Origin: Caballeronia terrestris
GTDB lineage: Bacteria > Pseudomonadota > Gammaproteobacteria > Burkholderiales > Burkholderiaceae
DNA length: 64,000 bases
Direction: 5' to 3'
NCBI RefSeq assembly: GCF_001544515.1
Contig: NZ_FCOL02000008.1
Span: 124,001-188,000 of the forward strand
Shown: one piece after another, positions 50,120 through 60,648 of the stretch
Position numbering within the stretch: position 1 is the stretch's first letter
Layout: the number at the start of each line of letters is the position of its first letter
Notes under the pieces: generated by a model
The model's database searches: none
What the model was told of the DNA's origin: nothing
The model's input: the letters and a program-made list of their open reading frames with translations, nothing else
Position numbers and translations under genes: made by a program

Positions 50120-51508
50120 ATGACGCAGCCGTTGCACGCAATGCTCGCCGATGTCCGCAGGATCGCGTCGCTCGCGTGGCCGGTGCTGATCGGCCAGTTG
50201 GCGATCATCGCGTTCGGCGTGATCGATACCGCGATGGTTGGCCGCTTTTCCGCCACCGATCTTGCCGCGCTCGGGCTCGGGTCGTCGGTATATATCTCGA
50301 TCTATATCGGGTTGACGGGCATCCTGGTCGCGCTGCAGCCGATCGCCGGGCAGCTTTTCGGCGCGGCGCGCGAGAAGGAAATCGGCGAGGAAGTGCGGCA
50401 GGCGCTCTGGCTCGCCGCCGCGCTCGCGGTGATCGGCTTCGTGCTGCTCTATTTCCCCGAACCGCTGCTCGGTCTCGCCGACGCCCCGCCCGCGCTGCAT
50501 GAGCGCACGGTGCAATATCTGCGGATCGTGTCGTTCGGGCTGCCGGCGAGTCTCGTGTTTCGCGTCTACAGCTCGCTCACGAACGCGGTCGGCAAGCCGC
50601 GGCTCGTGATGTTCCTGCAAGTCGGCGCGCTGATCGTCAAGTTTCCGCTCAATACGTGGTTCATCTTCGGCGGCTTCGGCGTGCCGGCGCTCGGCGGCCC
50701 CGGCTGCGCGCTCGCGAGCACGCTCATCAACTGGATGCTGGCGATCGTCGGCATGACGGTGCTCGTCAAGTTCGAGTTCTTCCGGCCGTTCGAGATTTTC
50801 GAGCGCTTCTGCTGGCCGGTCTGGAAGCGGCAGGCGGCGCTCCTGAAACTCGGCATTCCGATGGGGCTGTCGTACCTGATCGAAGTGACGTCGTACACGT
50901 TCATGGCGCTTTTCATCTCGCGCTTCGGGACGACGACGCTTGCCGGCCATCAGATCGCCGGCAATCTCGGCGCGGTGCTCTACATGACGCCGCTGTCGAT
51001 CGGCATCGCTTCGTCGACGCTCGTCTCGCAGGCGCTCGGCGCGCAACGTTTCGATGACGCCGCGTCGCTCTCGCGTCACGGCATCGCGCTCGCGACGCTG
51101 ATCGCGTGCCTCTACGGCGCGCTCGTGCTGGTACTGCGGCCGCACATCATCGCGGCCTACACGCCGGATCAGGCGGTGATCGCGGCAGCGATGCCGCTCG
51201 TGCTGATCATCGTGTTCTATCACCTCTTCGATGCGCTGCAGATCTCCACCGCGTTCGTCCTGCGCGCCTACAAGGTGACACTCGTGCCGACCGTGATTTA
51301 CGCCGTCGCACTTTGGGGCATCGGGCTGGGCGGCGGCTATCTGCTCGGCTTCGATATCGGCGGCGCGGTGCCGATGTGGCTGCAAGGCGCGCGCGGCTTC
51401 TGGGTAGCGAATACGGGGAGCCTTGGCGTGGCGGGCGTCGGGCTCTATTGGTACTGGCGCAAGGTCAGTACTCGGCACGTGCCGGTTGCGGGTAAAGCGC
51501 GTTCATAA
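50120..51508 (+). CDS. MATE-family multidrug/sodium antiporter
   Basis: A 462-residue protein with twelve hydrophobic helices in two MatE halves (start IASLAWPVLIGQLAIIAFGVIDTAMVGRFS, second half LLKLGIPMGLSYLIEVTSYTFMALFIS). NorM-like pumps use Na+ or H+ to export cationic drugs. It is 4 bp after the GT39 gene, so the two are probably cotranscribed, although a functional link is not obvious. Confidence 0.9.
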   Translation: MTQPLHAMLADVRRIASLAWPVLIGQLAIIAFGVIDTAMVGRFSATDLAALGLGSSVYISIYIGLTGILVALQPIAGQLFGAAREKEIGEEVRQALWLAAALAVIGFVLLYFPEPLLGLADAPPALHERTVQYLRIVSFGLPASLVFRVYSSLTNAVGKPRLVMFLQVGALIVKFPLNTWFIFGGFGVPALGGPGCALASTLINWMLAIVGMTVLVKFEFFRPFEIFERFCWPVWKRQAALLKLGIPMGLSYLIEVTSYTFMALFISRFGTTTLAGHQIAGNLGAVLYMTPLSIGIASSTLVSQALGAQRFDDAASLSRHGIALATLIACLYGALVLVLRPHIIAAYTPDQAVIAAAMPLVLIIVFYHLFDALQISTAFVLRAYKVTLVPTVIYAVALWGIGLGGGYLLGFDIGGAVPMWLQGARGFWVANTGSLGVAGVGLYWYWRKVSTRHVPVAGKARS

Positions 51509-51633
51509 CGCGTAGAACTGCCATCGAACGCAAACTTCGGGCAGAAACCTGCCGCTACATGCACGCTGGTTGAAAGAAATGCGTAGGGCTCCGGTAGAAT
51601 CGGCGGCGTCTGCCGATCTGGAGCCAAGCGCGA

Positions 51634-54600
51634 ATGAGCCGCGTCAAAGCAAAACAACAATGGATTCTGGCCGCGACGGCCCTCTTCACCGCCGTCGTCT
51701 TCGGCGCCGCGATCGAGCGCGCTGACGCCGCTCGCGCCGTCAGCGTGTCGCCGCAGGGCAAGGTCGCGCAGGTGCGTCAGGTCGTCGTCAAATTCGACGA
51801 AGCGATGATCGCGTTCGGCAGTCCGGGCGCGCAGGCACCGGCCAAGGTGAGCTGCAAGGGTGCGTCGGTGTCGGGCACGGCGCGCTGGATCAACGACAAA
51901 ACCTGGGCCTACGATTTCACCGCCGACCTCCCGCCGGGCGTCCAGTGCGCAGTGGATTTCAACGACGGCCTGAAGTCCTCCGCGGGCAACGCGGTCACGG
52001 GCAAGCGCAATTTCACGTTCGAGACGGGCGGCCCGTTCGTCACGCGCGTGATGCCGGGTGGCGGCGAAATCGAGGAAGATCAGGCGTTCGTGCTGCGGCT
52101 GAACGGCCCGGCGACCGACGCCTCGGTGCTCGCGAACGTGTGGTGCGAATCGAGCGGGCTCGGCAACCGGATTCCCGTGAAGACGCTCGATGCCGCCGCG
52201 CGCGCCGCGCTGCTCAAGCATTTCCGGCTCGACAAAGAAAGCGACCGCGTCCTGACGCTCGCGTGCCAGCAGACGCTTCCCGCCGCCACGAAGATGCAAC
52301 TCGTGTACGGCGCGGGCGTAGCGGGCCCGAGCGGCCTCGCGAACGACGTCGAAAAACGCTTCGACTTCACCGTGCGCGAGCCCTTCACCGCGAGTTTTTC
52401 GTGCGAGCGCGAGAACGCGAAAGCGCCATGCACGCCGCTCAGGCCATTGCGCCTGCGCTTCAGCGCGCCGGTCAACCGCGCGGGTGCCGCGAAGATCGTG
52501 CTGCACGGCCCCGGCGGCAACGTGGCGCCGCACTTCGACGACGACAAGAGCGCGGAAGTCGAACGCATCGAATTCGCGGCGCCGCTGCCCGAGCGCGCGG
52601 ATTTGTCGATCGAACTGCCCGCGAACCTGACCGACGCGAGCGGCCGGAAACTCTCGAACGCTGACCTCTTCCCGCTCAAGACCGCCACCGCGCCGATGCC
52701 GCCGCTCGCGAAGTTCCCGTCGTCGACGTTCGGCATCATAGAGCGCTTCGCCGAGCCGAACATGCCCGCGATGCTGCCCGTCACGCTGCGCCACGTCGAA
52801 GCTGACCTACATGTGCAGGGCTTGAACGCGGGCCCGTCGCGCGTGACGAAGCTCAAAGTCGATGCCGACGACGAAATCCGCCGCTGGATGCGCATCGTCG
52901 ACCGCTTCGACGGCACGTCGATGTCGCGCACCGAGATCGAAGCGACGCTGCCGCAGGCGCTGGCAAACGGCGTCGCGCCGGTGTACACGCCCAACAGCAC
53001 CGAGAAGGACCCGCAGATCGACGTGCGTTCCCTATCGCTGCTGACGAAGCAGCCGGGCGTCGAAGCGCTCACGCTCCCCGCCGCCGATCCGAAGTCGCTC
53101 AGGCCGTTCGAGGTCGTCGGCATACCGCTGGCGAAGCCGGGTTTCTATGTCGTCGAACTGGCGTCGCCCGCACTCGGCAGTTCGCTCCTCGGCAAGCCCC
53201 AGGCGATGTACGTGCGCACGTCGGTGCTCGTGACCAACCTCGGCGTGCACTTCAAGCAGGGCCGCGAAAACAGCGTCGTGTGGGTGACATCGCTCGACAG
53301 CGGCAAGCCCGTGCCCAACGCGCAAGTGCGCGTGACCGACTGCAACGGCGAGCAACTCGCGCTCGGCAAGACGGACGCGAGCGGCCTCGTCACGATCAGC
53401 AAGCCGCTCGCGCCGCTCAGCCCGTGCGACGAGCACAGCTTAAGCTTCGACGGCTTCTTCGTGTCGGCGCGCGTCGACGATCCCGCGACCGGTTCCGACA
53501 TGGCGTTCGTCCGCTCGGACTGGAATCGCGGCATCGAGTCGTGGCGCTTCAACGTGCCGACCGACATGGCCCTCGACCAGACGACGCGCGCGCATACCGT
53601 CTTCGACCGGACGCTCGTGCGCGCGGGCGAAACGGTGTCGATGAAGCATCTGATGCGGGTCGAGACGCTCGGCGGATTCAGGTTCCCGGACCACTATCCG
53701 TCGCGCGTAACGATCCGGCACGAAGGCAGCGGGCAGACGTATCGCCTGCCGCTCGTCTGGGCCGCCGATCACAGCGCCGATTCCACGTTCCCGGTGCCCG
53801 CGGCGGCGAAGCTCGGCGAATACAGCGTGTCGCTGGACGACGGTTCGGCTTCGAGCAACGACGAGGGATCGTCCGCGTCGTCGTTCTATGCGGGGAGCTT
53901 TCGCGTCGAGGAATTCCGGCTCCCGGTGTTCAAGGGTTCCGTCGCCGTGCGCGATTCGAAAACGGGTGCGCTCGTCGCGGCGAACGAAGCGCCGGTCGCG
54001 GTGCAAATCGAATACGTGTCGGGCGGGCCGGCGTCGAACTTGCCGGTGAAGGTGTCGGCGCTGCTGCGCGACGCGTCGCCCGCGTTCGCGTCGCAATACG
54101 AGGCCTTCAATTTTACGCCGTATCGAAAGCCCGCCGACAACGGCGCGAGTGCAGCGTCGGACGATGAGGAAAGCGCGCAGGAAGACGCATCGAAGGCGTT
54201 GCTCGTCGCCGATAAAGTGCCCGTCACGCTCGATCGCAACGGCGCGGGCGCGGTGACGATCAAGCCGCTGCCCGCCGTCGAAGCGCCGAAGCGCCTCGCG
54301 CTGGAAGCGACCTTCGCCGACCCGAACGGCGAAATCCAGACGATTCGCGGCAACGCCACGCTCTGGCCCGCCGCAGTCGCGGCCGGCATCAAGGCGGGGC
54401 ACTGGGTCTCGGTCGGCAACGCGGTGCCGGTGCAGGCGCTCGCCGTCGATCTGCAGGGCAAGCCGCGCGCGGGCGTCGCGCTGGAAGTGCGCGCCGTTGC
54501 GCGGACGATGTCGAGTTCGCGGAAGCGCATGGTCGGCGGCTTCTACGCCTACGACAACCACACCGAAACGAAGGACCTCGGCACGCTTTGCAGCGGCAAG

Positions 54601-57540
54601 AGCGACGACCACGGCCTCCTCTCCTGCGACGCCAAATTGAAGGAAGCGGGCAACATCGACCTGATCGCCGTCGCGAAAGACGGCGACGGGCGCCCCGCCA
54701 GCGCCACGACGTCGGTGTGGGTCACGCGCGAGAGCGAGCTGTGGTTCGGCGGCGAAAACACCGACCGCATCGACATCCTGCCGGAAAAAGCCAGCTACGA
54801 AGCGGGCGAGACGGCGCGCTTCCAGGTGCGCATGCCGTTCCGGTTTGCGACGGCGCTCGTCGCGGTCGAACGCGAAGGCGTGGCCGAAACGCGGGTCGTC
54901 GAGCTGAACGGCAAGGACCCGACCGTCGAGCTGAAAGTGCAGGAATCGTGGGGGCCGAACGTGTATGTGTCGGTGCTCGCGCTGCGCGGACGGATTCACG
55001 AAGTACCGTGGTATTCGTTCTTCACGTGGGGCTGGAAGGCGCCCATCGAATGGGCGCGCGCGTTCTGGTACGAAGGCCGACAGTACGAAGCGCCGACGCC
55101 GCTCGTCGATTTGTCGAAGCCCGCGTTCCGCTACGGGATCGCGGAGATCAAGGTCGGCACGGCGGCACACCGGCTCGCCGTGATGGTCAGCCCCGATGCG
55201 AAGTCTTACGCGGTGCGCTCGAAGGCGCATGTGAAGGTGCGCGTGGCGCTGCCTGGCGGCAAGCCCGCGCCTGCGGGCACGCAGATCGCGCTCGCCGCCG
55301 TCGACGAAGCGCTGCTGGAACTGATGCCGAACCGAAGCTGGGACGTGCTCGACGCGATGCTGCAGCGGCGCGCGTACGGCGTCGAGACATCGACGGCGCA
55401 GATGGAGATCGTCGGGCGGCGCCATTTCGGGCGCAAGGCGGTGCCGGCGGGCGGCGGCGGCGGACACGGCGCGACGCGCGAACTGTTCGACACGCTTTTG
55501 CTCTGGAATCCGCGCGTGACGCTCGATGCGAACGGCGAGGCGTCCGTCGATGTGCCACTAAACGACGCGCTGACGAGCTTTCGCATCGTCGCGATCGCGA
55601 CCGTCGGCGCGGGGCAATTCGGCAGCGGCAGCGCGTCGATCCGCAGCACGCAGGACTTGCAGCTGATCTCGGGATTGCCGCCGCTCGTGCGCGTCGGCGA
55701 TGCGTTCCGCGCGCAGTTCACGCTGCGCAACACGACCACGCGCAAGATGACGGTCGTCGTGACGCCGCGCGTGCCGACGCTCGACCTGCCTGCGCAGACC
55801 GTCGAGCTTGCGGCGGATTCGTCGCAGGAAATCGCATGGAACGTGACGACGCCCGATGCGATCGGCGCGGCGGCCAGCGCCTCATTGACGTGGGAAGTGA
55901 ACGCAGCGGAGCAAGGCGGCGCGAAAGCCAGCGACAGCGTCAAGCTGACTCAGCGCGTGACGGCCGCGATCCCCGTGACGGTCCAGCAGGCGACCATCGC
56001 CCAAGTCGACGGCACGCTCACGCTGCCTATCGCCCCGCCCGCCGATGCCGTCGCATCGAGCGACGGCGTGCTGCGCGGCGGCATCGCGGTGTCGTTGCAG
56101 CCGAAGCTCGCCGATGGCCTGCCCGGCGTGCGCCGCTGGTTCGAGCGCTATCCGTACTCGTGCCTGGAGCAGCAGAGCTCGCGCGCGCTCGGTCTCGCCA
56201 ATGCCGCGCAATGGCAAACGGTGATCGCGCGCATGCCGTCGTATCTGGACCGCGACGGCCTCGCGAACTACTTCCCGCCCGCCGACGACGAGAAGCCCAC
56301 CGGCAGCCCGACGCTGTCGGCATATCTGCTTGCGGCATCGGATGAGGCGTCGAAGGCGGACCGCCGCTTCGCTCTCCCCGACGATCTTCGCGGCAAGCTC
56401 GCGGCCGGGCTCGTGAACTTCGTCGAAGGGAAGATAAGGCGCGATTTCTGGGCGCCGCGTCAGGACCTCGACCTGCGCAAGCTCGCGGCGCTCGAAGCGC
56501 TGTCGAGGTTCGGCATGGTGCAACCGCGCATGCTCGGCTCGATCACCATCGCGCCGAACCAGTGGCCGACCTCGGCGCTCCTCGACTACTACGCGATCCT
56601 GTCACGCGTCGATGGCATCGCGGGCCGCGACGACAAGCGCGCGCAAGTCGAGCAGATTTTGCGCGCGCGGCTCACGTACCAGGGCACGCGGCTCACGTTC
56701 TCGACCGAACGCGACGACGATCTCTACTGGCTCATGACCGGCACCGAATCGAACGCGGCGCGCACGGCGCTCCTCTTCGCCGACGCGCCCGGCTGGAAGG
56801 ACGAGATGCCGCGTCTCGTCGGCGGATTGCTGGCGTTGCAGAAGAACGGCGCCTGGCAGACGACGACCGCGAACCTCTGGGGCACGCTCGCCGTCGAGCG
56901 CTTCTCGCGCGTGTTCGAAAGCACGCCGGTCAGCGGGCAGACGAAGGTGCAGCTCGGCTCGAACGAGCAGACGGTGACGCCGCCCGCCAGCGCGACGCTG
57001 CCTTGGTCGAACGGCACGCTTAACGTTACGCAGCAAGGCACGGGCAAGCCGTGGGCAACGATCGAAAGTCTCGCGGCCGTGGCATTGAAGGCGCCGTTCG
57101 CGTCGGGCTACCGGATCACGAAGACCGTCACGCCCGTCGATCCGGCCGTCAAGGGCGCGCTCACGCGCGGCGACATCGTGCGCGTTCGGCTCGATATCGA
57201 TGCGCAGAGCGACATGACGTGGGTCGTCGTCAACGATCCGATTCCCGCCGGCGCGACGATCCTGGGCTCCGGGCTCGGCCGCGATTCGGAGGCCGCGACC
57301 GAAGGCGAAAAGCAGCAGCGAGGCGCATGGCCGGCGTTCGTCGAGCGCGGTTTCGACGGTTATCGCGCGTATTACGACTATTTGCCGAAGGGCAAGCTGC
57401 AGGTCGAATATACGGTGCGGCTCAATAACGCCGGCACCTTCGGCCTGCCGCCGACGCGCGTCGAAGCGCTCTACGCCCCCTCGGCTTTCGGCGCGACGCC
57501 GAACGCGCCGGTCGTCGTCCGGCCGCTCGCCGCGAAGTGA
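51634..57540 (+). CDS. Bacterial alpha-2-macroglobulin (YfhM-like)
   Basis: A 1968-residue exported protein, the largest in the window. An N-terminal hydrophobic signal (ILAATALFTAVVFGAA) is followed by Ig-like/MG domains, the A2M family block (SFRIVAIATVGAGQFGSGSASIRSTQDL) and the thioester motif C1510-L-E-Q1513 in YSCLEQQSSRALG. The protein is thought to trap proteases that breach the outer membrane. The signal has no clear lipobox, unlike the lipoprotein YfhM of E. coli. The pbpC start is 4 bp downstream, the conserved pairing. Confidence 0.92.
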   Translation: MSRVKAKQQWILAATALFTAVVFGAAIERADAARAVSVSPQGKVAQVRQVVVKFDEAMIAFGSPGAQAPAKVSCKGASVSGTARWINDKTWAYDFTADLPPGVQCAVDFNDGLKSSAGNAVTGKRNFTFETGGPFVTRVMPGGGEIEEDQAFVLRLNGPATDASVLANVWCESSGLGNRIPVKTLDAAARAALLKHFRLDKESDRVLTLACQQTLPAATKMQLVYGAGVAGPSGLANDVEKRFDFTVREPFTASFSCERENAKAPCTPLRPLRLRFSAPVNRAGAAKIVLHGPGGNVAPHFDDDKSAEVERIEFAAPLPERADLSIELPANLTDASGRKLSNADLFPLKTATAPMPPLAKFPSSTFGIIERFAEPNMPAMLPVTLRHVEADLHVQGLNAGPSRVTKLKVDADDEIRRWMRIVDRFDGTSMSRTEIEATLPQALANGVAPVYTPNSTEKDPQIDVRSLSLLTKQPGVEALTLPAADPKSLRPFEVVGIPLAKPGFYVVELASPALGSSLLGKPQAMYVRTSVLVTNLGVHFKQGRENSVVWVTSLDSGKPVPNAQVRVTDCNGEQLALGKTDASGLVTISKPLAPLSPCDEHSLSFDGFFVSARVDDPATGSDMAFVRSDWNRGIESWRFNVPTDMALDQTTRAHTVFDRTLVRAGETVSMKHLMRVETLGGFRFPDHYPSRVTIRHEGSGQTYRLPLVWAADHSADSTFPVPAAAKLGEYSVSLDDGSASSNDEGSSASSFYAGSFRVEEFRLPVFKGSVAVRDSKTGALVAANEAPVAVQIEYVSGGPASNLPVKVSALLRDASPAFASQYEAFNFTPYRKPADNGASAASDDEESAQEDASKALLVADKVPVTLDRNGAGAVTIKPLPAVEAPKRLALEATFADPNGEIQTIRGNATLWPAAVAAGIKAGHWVSVGNAVPVQALAVDLQGKPRAGVALEVRAVARTMSSSRKRMVGGFYAYDNHTETKDLGTLCSGKSDDHGLLSCDAKLKEAGNIDLIAVAKDGDGRPASATTSVWVTRESELWFGGENTDRIDILPEKASYEAGETARFQVRMPFRFATALVAVEREGVAETRVVELNGKDPTVELKVQESWGPNVYVSVLALRGRIHEVPWYSFFTWGWKAPIEWARAFWYEGRQYEAPTPLVDLSKPAFRYGIAEIKVGTAAHRLAVMVSPDAKSYAVRSKAHVKVRVALPGGKPAPAGTQIALAAVDEALLELMPNRSWDVLDAMLQRRAYGVETSTAQMEIVGRRHFGRKAVPAGGGGGHGATRELFDTLLLWNPRVTLDANGEASVDVPLNDALTSFRIVAIATVGAGQFGSGSASIRSTQDLQLISGLPPLVRVGDAFRAQFTLRNTTTRKMTVVVTPRVPTLDLPAQTVELAADSSQEIAWNVTTPDAIGAAASASLTWEVNAAEQGGAKASDSVKLTQRVTAAIPVTVQQATIAQVDGTLTLPIAPPADAVASSDGVLRGGIAVSLQPKLADGLPGVRRWFERYPYSCLEQQSSRALGLANAAQWQTVIARMPSYLDRDGLANYFPPADDEKPTGSPTLSAYLLAASDEASKADRRFALPDDLRGKLAAGLVNFVEGKIRRDFWAPRQDLDLRKLAALEALSRFGMVQPRMLGSITIAPNQWPTSALLDYYAILSRVDGIAGRDDKRAQVEQILRARLTYQGTRLTFSTERDDDLYWLMTGTESNAARTALLFADAPGWKDEMPRLVGGLLALQKNGAWQTTTANLWGTLAVERFSRVFESTPVSGQTKVQLGSNEQTVTPPASATLPWSNGTLNVTQQGTGKPWATIESLAAVALKAPFASGYRITKTVTPVDPAVKGALTRGDIVRVRLDIDAQSDMTWVVVNDPIPAGATILGSGLGRDSEAATEGEKQQRGAWPAFVERGFDGYRAYYDYLPKGKLQVEYTVRLNNAGTFGLPPTRVEALYAPSAFGATPNAPVVVRPLAAK

Positions 57541-57544
57541 CGCG

Positions 57545-59794
57545 ATGAAACGCGCCGCCGCCCGCGTCATCGTCGTCATTGGATGCCTGCTGGCGCTTCC
57601 CGCGCACGCGTGGCCGACGTTCGACGAAGTGCGCGGCAACTGGCGCAGCTCCGACTGGGTCCTGCTCGATCGCGACGGCGAGCCGCTGCAGCGCGTGCGC
57701 ATCGACAAGACCGCGCGGCGCGGCGACTGGGTCGCGCTCGCCGACATCTCGCCGGCCTTGCGGCAGGCGATCGTCGTATCGGAGGACAAGCGCTTTTACG
57801 AGCACGGCGGCGTCGACTGGCGCGGCGCGGCGGCGGCCGCGTGGGGCAATCTGTGGAACACGCGCACGCGCGGCGCATCGACGGTGACGATGCAGCTCAC
57901 CACGCTCATCAACGATGAAGGCAAGCGGCCGGGCCGGCGCTCCGTCGGCGAAAAGGCGCAGCAGACGGTCGGCGCGCTGTGGCTCGATCATGCGTGGCGC
58001 AAAGATCAGATTCTTGAGGCTTATCTGAATCTCGTGCCGTTTCGCGGGGAAATCGTCGGGTTGTCGGCGCTCTCGCAGACGCTCTTCGGCAAGGCGCCTT
58101 CGGGGCTCGACGAACGCGAAGCCGCGCTCGCTGCGGCGCTCGTGCGCGCGCCGAACGCGCCGTACGCGAAGGTGGCGACACGCGCGTGTGCGATCCTGCG
58201 CGACATGCGTGCGCCGGAAGCCTGCACGAACCTCGACGCCTACGTCCAGTTGACGCTCACGCGCACCGCATCGGCGCCCGCGCTTTCGTCCGACTACGAC
58301 GCGCTCGCGCCGCATTTCGCCCGGCGCGTCGCGGGCGAAGTGCATCCGGCGGCGGGCGCGCGCGTGCGCTCGACGCTCGATGCCCGCCTGCAGCGCTACG
58401 CCCGCGATACGCTCGCGCGCACGCTCACCGAGCTCAATTCGCGCGCCGCGCCGCGCAACGTGCACGACGGCGCGGCGATCGTCATCGACAACAAGACGGG
58501 CGAGGTACTCGCGTGGGTCGGGTCGGCGGGCGGCTTTTCGAACGCGCCCGAAGTCGATGCGGTCCTCGCCGCGCGCCAGGCCGGATCGACGCTCAAGCCG
58601 TTCCTATATGCGCAAGCGATCGATGAGAAACGTCTGACATCCGCGACCCTTCTCGACGACGCACCGCTCGATCTCGCGACCGGCGGCGGCCTCTACATTC
58701 CCCAAAACTACGATCACGACTTCAAGGGCTGGGTGAGCGTGCGCACGGCGCTCGGGTCGTCGCTGAACGTGCCGGCCGTGCGCGCGCTCGTGATGGTCAC
58801 GCCGCATCGCTTCGCGAAGACGCTCGTCGCGCTCGGGCTGCCGTTATCCCAGACTGGCGACTACTACGGCTTCAGCCTCGCGCTCGGTAGCGCCGACGTC
58901 ACGCTGCTCTCGCTCACCAACGCGTATCGGGCGCTCGCTAACGGCGGTGTAGCGAGCCCCGCGCGCGATCTCGCGAACCCCGCGCCGTCGCCGGCCGGCA
59001 CGCGCGTGTTCAGCCCCGAAGCGAGCTTCATCGTCACCGACATCCTCGCCGACAACAACGCGCGCACCCGCACCTTCGGCTTCGACAGCGTGCTCGCGAC
59101 ACGCTTTTTCAGCGCGGTGAAGACGGGCACGAGCAAGGACATGCGCGACAACTGGGCCATCGGCTATTCGTCGCGCTATACGGTGGGCGTGTGGGTTGGC
59201 AACGCAGACGGCGCACCGATGTGGGACGTCTCCGGCGTCACCGGCGCCGCCCCCGTGTGGGCCGCGCTGATCAGCTACCTGCATCGCCGCGTGCCGAGCC
59301 GCGCGGCGAGCGCGCCCCCGGGCGTCGTGAAAACGCGCGTCGCGTATCAGGACCACGTCGAGCCGTCGCGCGACGACTGGTTCGTGCGCGGCACCGAGAT
59401 GCCGCGGATCGCGCTGTCGTCGGCGGCGCTCGCGGGCGCGTCGAATCGCGGCGCGGCGAAGATCGGCGCGCCCACCGACGGCACGATCTTCGCGCTCGAC
59501 CCGGACATTCCTGCGGCCTCGCAGCGCGTGTGGTTCGAAAGCGCGGGCGGGACGGCGGCGCAAAACGCATGGCATCTCGATGGCAAGCCGTTCGGCCGCG
59601 CCGCGCGCGTCGCGTGGCTGCCGTGGCCGGGGCGTCATACGCTCGAACTCGTCGATTCGAAGGGCGTCGTGCTCGACAAGGTCGGTTTCGAAGTGCGCGG
59701 GGCATTCGTCAAAGCGCCGGCTGCGGCAGCTGCAAAGGCACCGCAGCGCGATCCTTCACAATCCGCCAATTTGCTGTCGAAACCGGCGCAATGA
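57545..59794 (+). CDS. pbpC: Penicillin-binding protein 1C
   Basis: A 749-residue bifunctional class A PBP with an N-terminal signal anchor. The GT51 glycosyltransferase has its catalytic Glu at residue 80 (VSEDKRFYEHGGVDWRG) plus GASTVTMQL. The transpeptidase has STLK (GSTLKPFLY), SLN (SSLNVPAVRAL) and KTG (VKTGTSKDMRDNW), followed by the C-terminal BiPBP_C domain. All key residues are present, so it should be active. Coupled with the alpha-2-macroglobulin gene: PBP1C is thought to repair peptidoglycan where that protein meets invading proteases. Confidence 0.95.
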   Translation: MKRAAARVIVVIGCLLALPAHAWPTFDEVRGNWRSSDWVLLDRDGEPLQRVRIDKTARRGDWVALADISPALRQAIVVSEDKRFYEHGGVDWRGAAAAAWGNLWNTRTRGASTVTMQLTTLINDEGKRPGRRSVGEKAQQTVGALWLDHAWRKDQILEAYLNLVPFRGEIVGLSALSQTLFGKAPSGLDEREAALAAALVRAPNAPYAKVATRACAILRDMRAPEACTNLDAYVQLTLTRTASAPALSSDYDALAPHFARRVAGEVHPAAGARVRSTLDARLQRYARDTLARTLTELNSRAAPRNVHDGAAIVIDNKTGEVLAWVGSAGGFSNAPEVDAVLAARQAGSTLKPFLYAQAIDEKRLTSATLLDDAPLDLATGGGLYIPQNYDHDFKGWVSVRTALGSSLNVPAVRALVMVTPHRFAKTLVALGLPLSQTGDYYGFSLALGSADVTLLSLTNAYRALANGGVASPARDLANPAPSPAGTRVFSPEASFIVTDILADNNARTRTFGFDSVLATRFFSAVKTGTSKDMRDNWAIGYSSRYTVGVWVGNADGAPMWDVSGVTGAAPVWAALISYLHRRVPSRAASAPPGVVKTRVAYQDHVEPSRDDWFVRGTEMPRIALSSAALAGASNRGAAKIGAPTDGTIFALDPDIPAASQRVWFESAGGTAAQNAWHLDGKPFGRAARVAWLPWPGRHTLELVDSKGVVLDKVGFEVRGAFVKAPAAAAAKAPQRDPSQSANLLSKPAQ

Positions 59795-60033
59795 CGCCAC
59801 GACGACCATCGGGATCACGAAGCTTCGCCGGCATCGGTACAAACGCGGTCATCCGGCTGCGTGCCACAACGTTAATTATTGTGAGGCCGCGCTTGCCCAT
59901 CGACATGCCAGGGCAAAATGCGGCCCAATATCGTCCGGGACGGTTTTTATCCTATGCTTAACGGCACCGATCGAACCTGATCGACTCCGCCCGACCGACT
60001 TTTCAATCTAGCCTCTCTTCCGGAGTGCCTGTC

Positions 60034-60648
60034 ATGCTGAAAAAGCTGCTGATGCTGTGCGTTGCGCTTATGCTGTCGGTTGGAGCCGCGTTCGCGGCCG
60101 TCGATGTCAACACTGCCGATCAGGCCGCGCTGGAGGCCGTCAAGGGCCTGGGGCCGGTGAAATCGAAGGCGATCATCGACGAACGGACGAAAAACGGTCC
60201 GTACAAGGACGCCGACGATCTCGCCACCCGCGTCAAGGGCCTCGGCACGAAATCGGTGACGAATCTCGAGGCGGAAGGTCTGACCGTCGGCGGTTCTTCT
60301 GCTCCGCCGAGCGGCAAGCCGGCCGCGCGTCCCAGCACGTCGTCGGGCAAATCGTCGACAGCGCCTGCGGCTACCACGGCGACGACTGCTGCGCCCGCTC
60401 CCGCTTCGACGCCGAAAGCTACGAAGGCATCGAAGAAGGAAAAAGCCAGCGCTCCGGCCGATGCTGCATCGGGCACGGCGGCGGCGCCTGCAACGACGGC
60501 GGCAGCATCGGGCACGAAGGCGACCAAGGCATCGAAGAAAGCCGCTGCTGCGGAAGCCGCATCGGCTTCCGGCGCAAGCGACACGAAGCCGGCCAAGTCG
60601 AAGAAGAAGAAAGACAAGGCCGCAAGCAGCGCGGCGGCGAGCCAGTAA
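60034..60648 (+). CDS. Secreted helix-hairpin-helix protein with Ala/Lys-rich tail (ComEA-like)
   Basis: A 204-residue protein with a clear signal peptide (MLKKLLMLCVALMLSVGAAFA). A ComEA-type HhH domain follows (VDVNTADQAALEAVKGLGPVKSKAIIDERTKNG, about residues 23-85). A 115-residue low-complexity tail of Ala, Ser, Thr and Lys contains ATKASKK twice. The ComEA domain binds DNA non-specifically, and here it would act in the periplasm. The ATG at 60034 with GGAG at eight bases is preferred to the GTG three codons earlier. No other competence gene is adjacent. Confidence 0.85.
   Translation: MLKKLLMLCVALMLSVGAAFAAVDVNTADQAALEAVKGLGPVKSKAIIDERTKNGPYKDADDLATRVKGLGTKSVTNLEAEGLTVGGSSAPPSGKPAARPSTSSGKSSTAPAATTATTAAPAPASTPKATKASKKEKASAPADAASGTAAAPATTAAASGTKATKASKKAAAAEAASASGASDTKPAKSKKKKDKAASSAAASQ

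Noticed and set aside
53440..55467. 675-codon minus-strand frame inside the alpha-2-macroglobulin gene
   Set aside because: Antisense shadow, mostly Arg, Ala and His, without domains or a start signal; the sense gene has intact motifs throughout.
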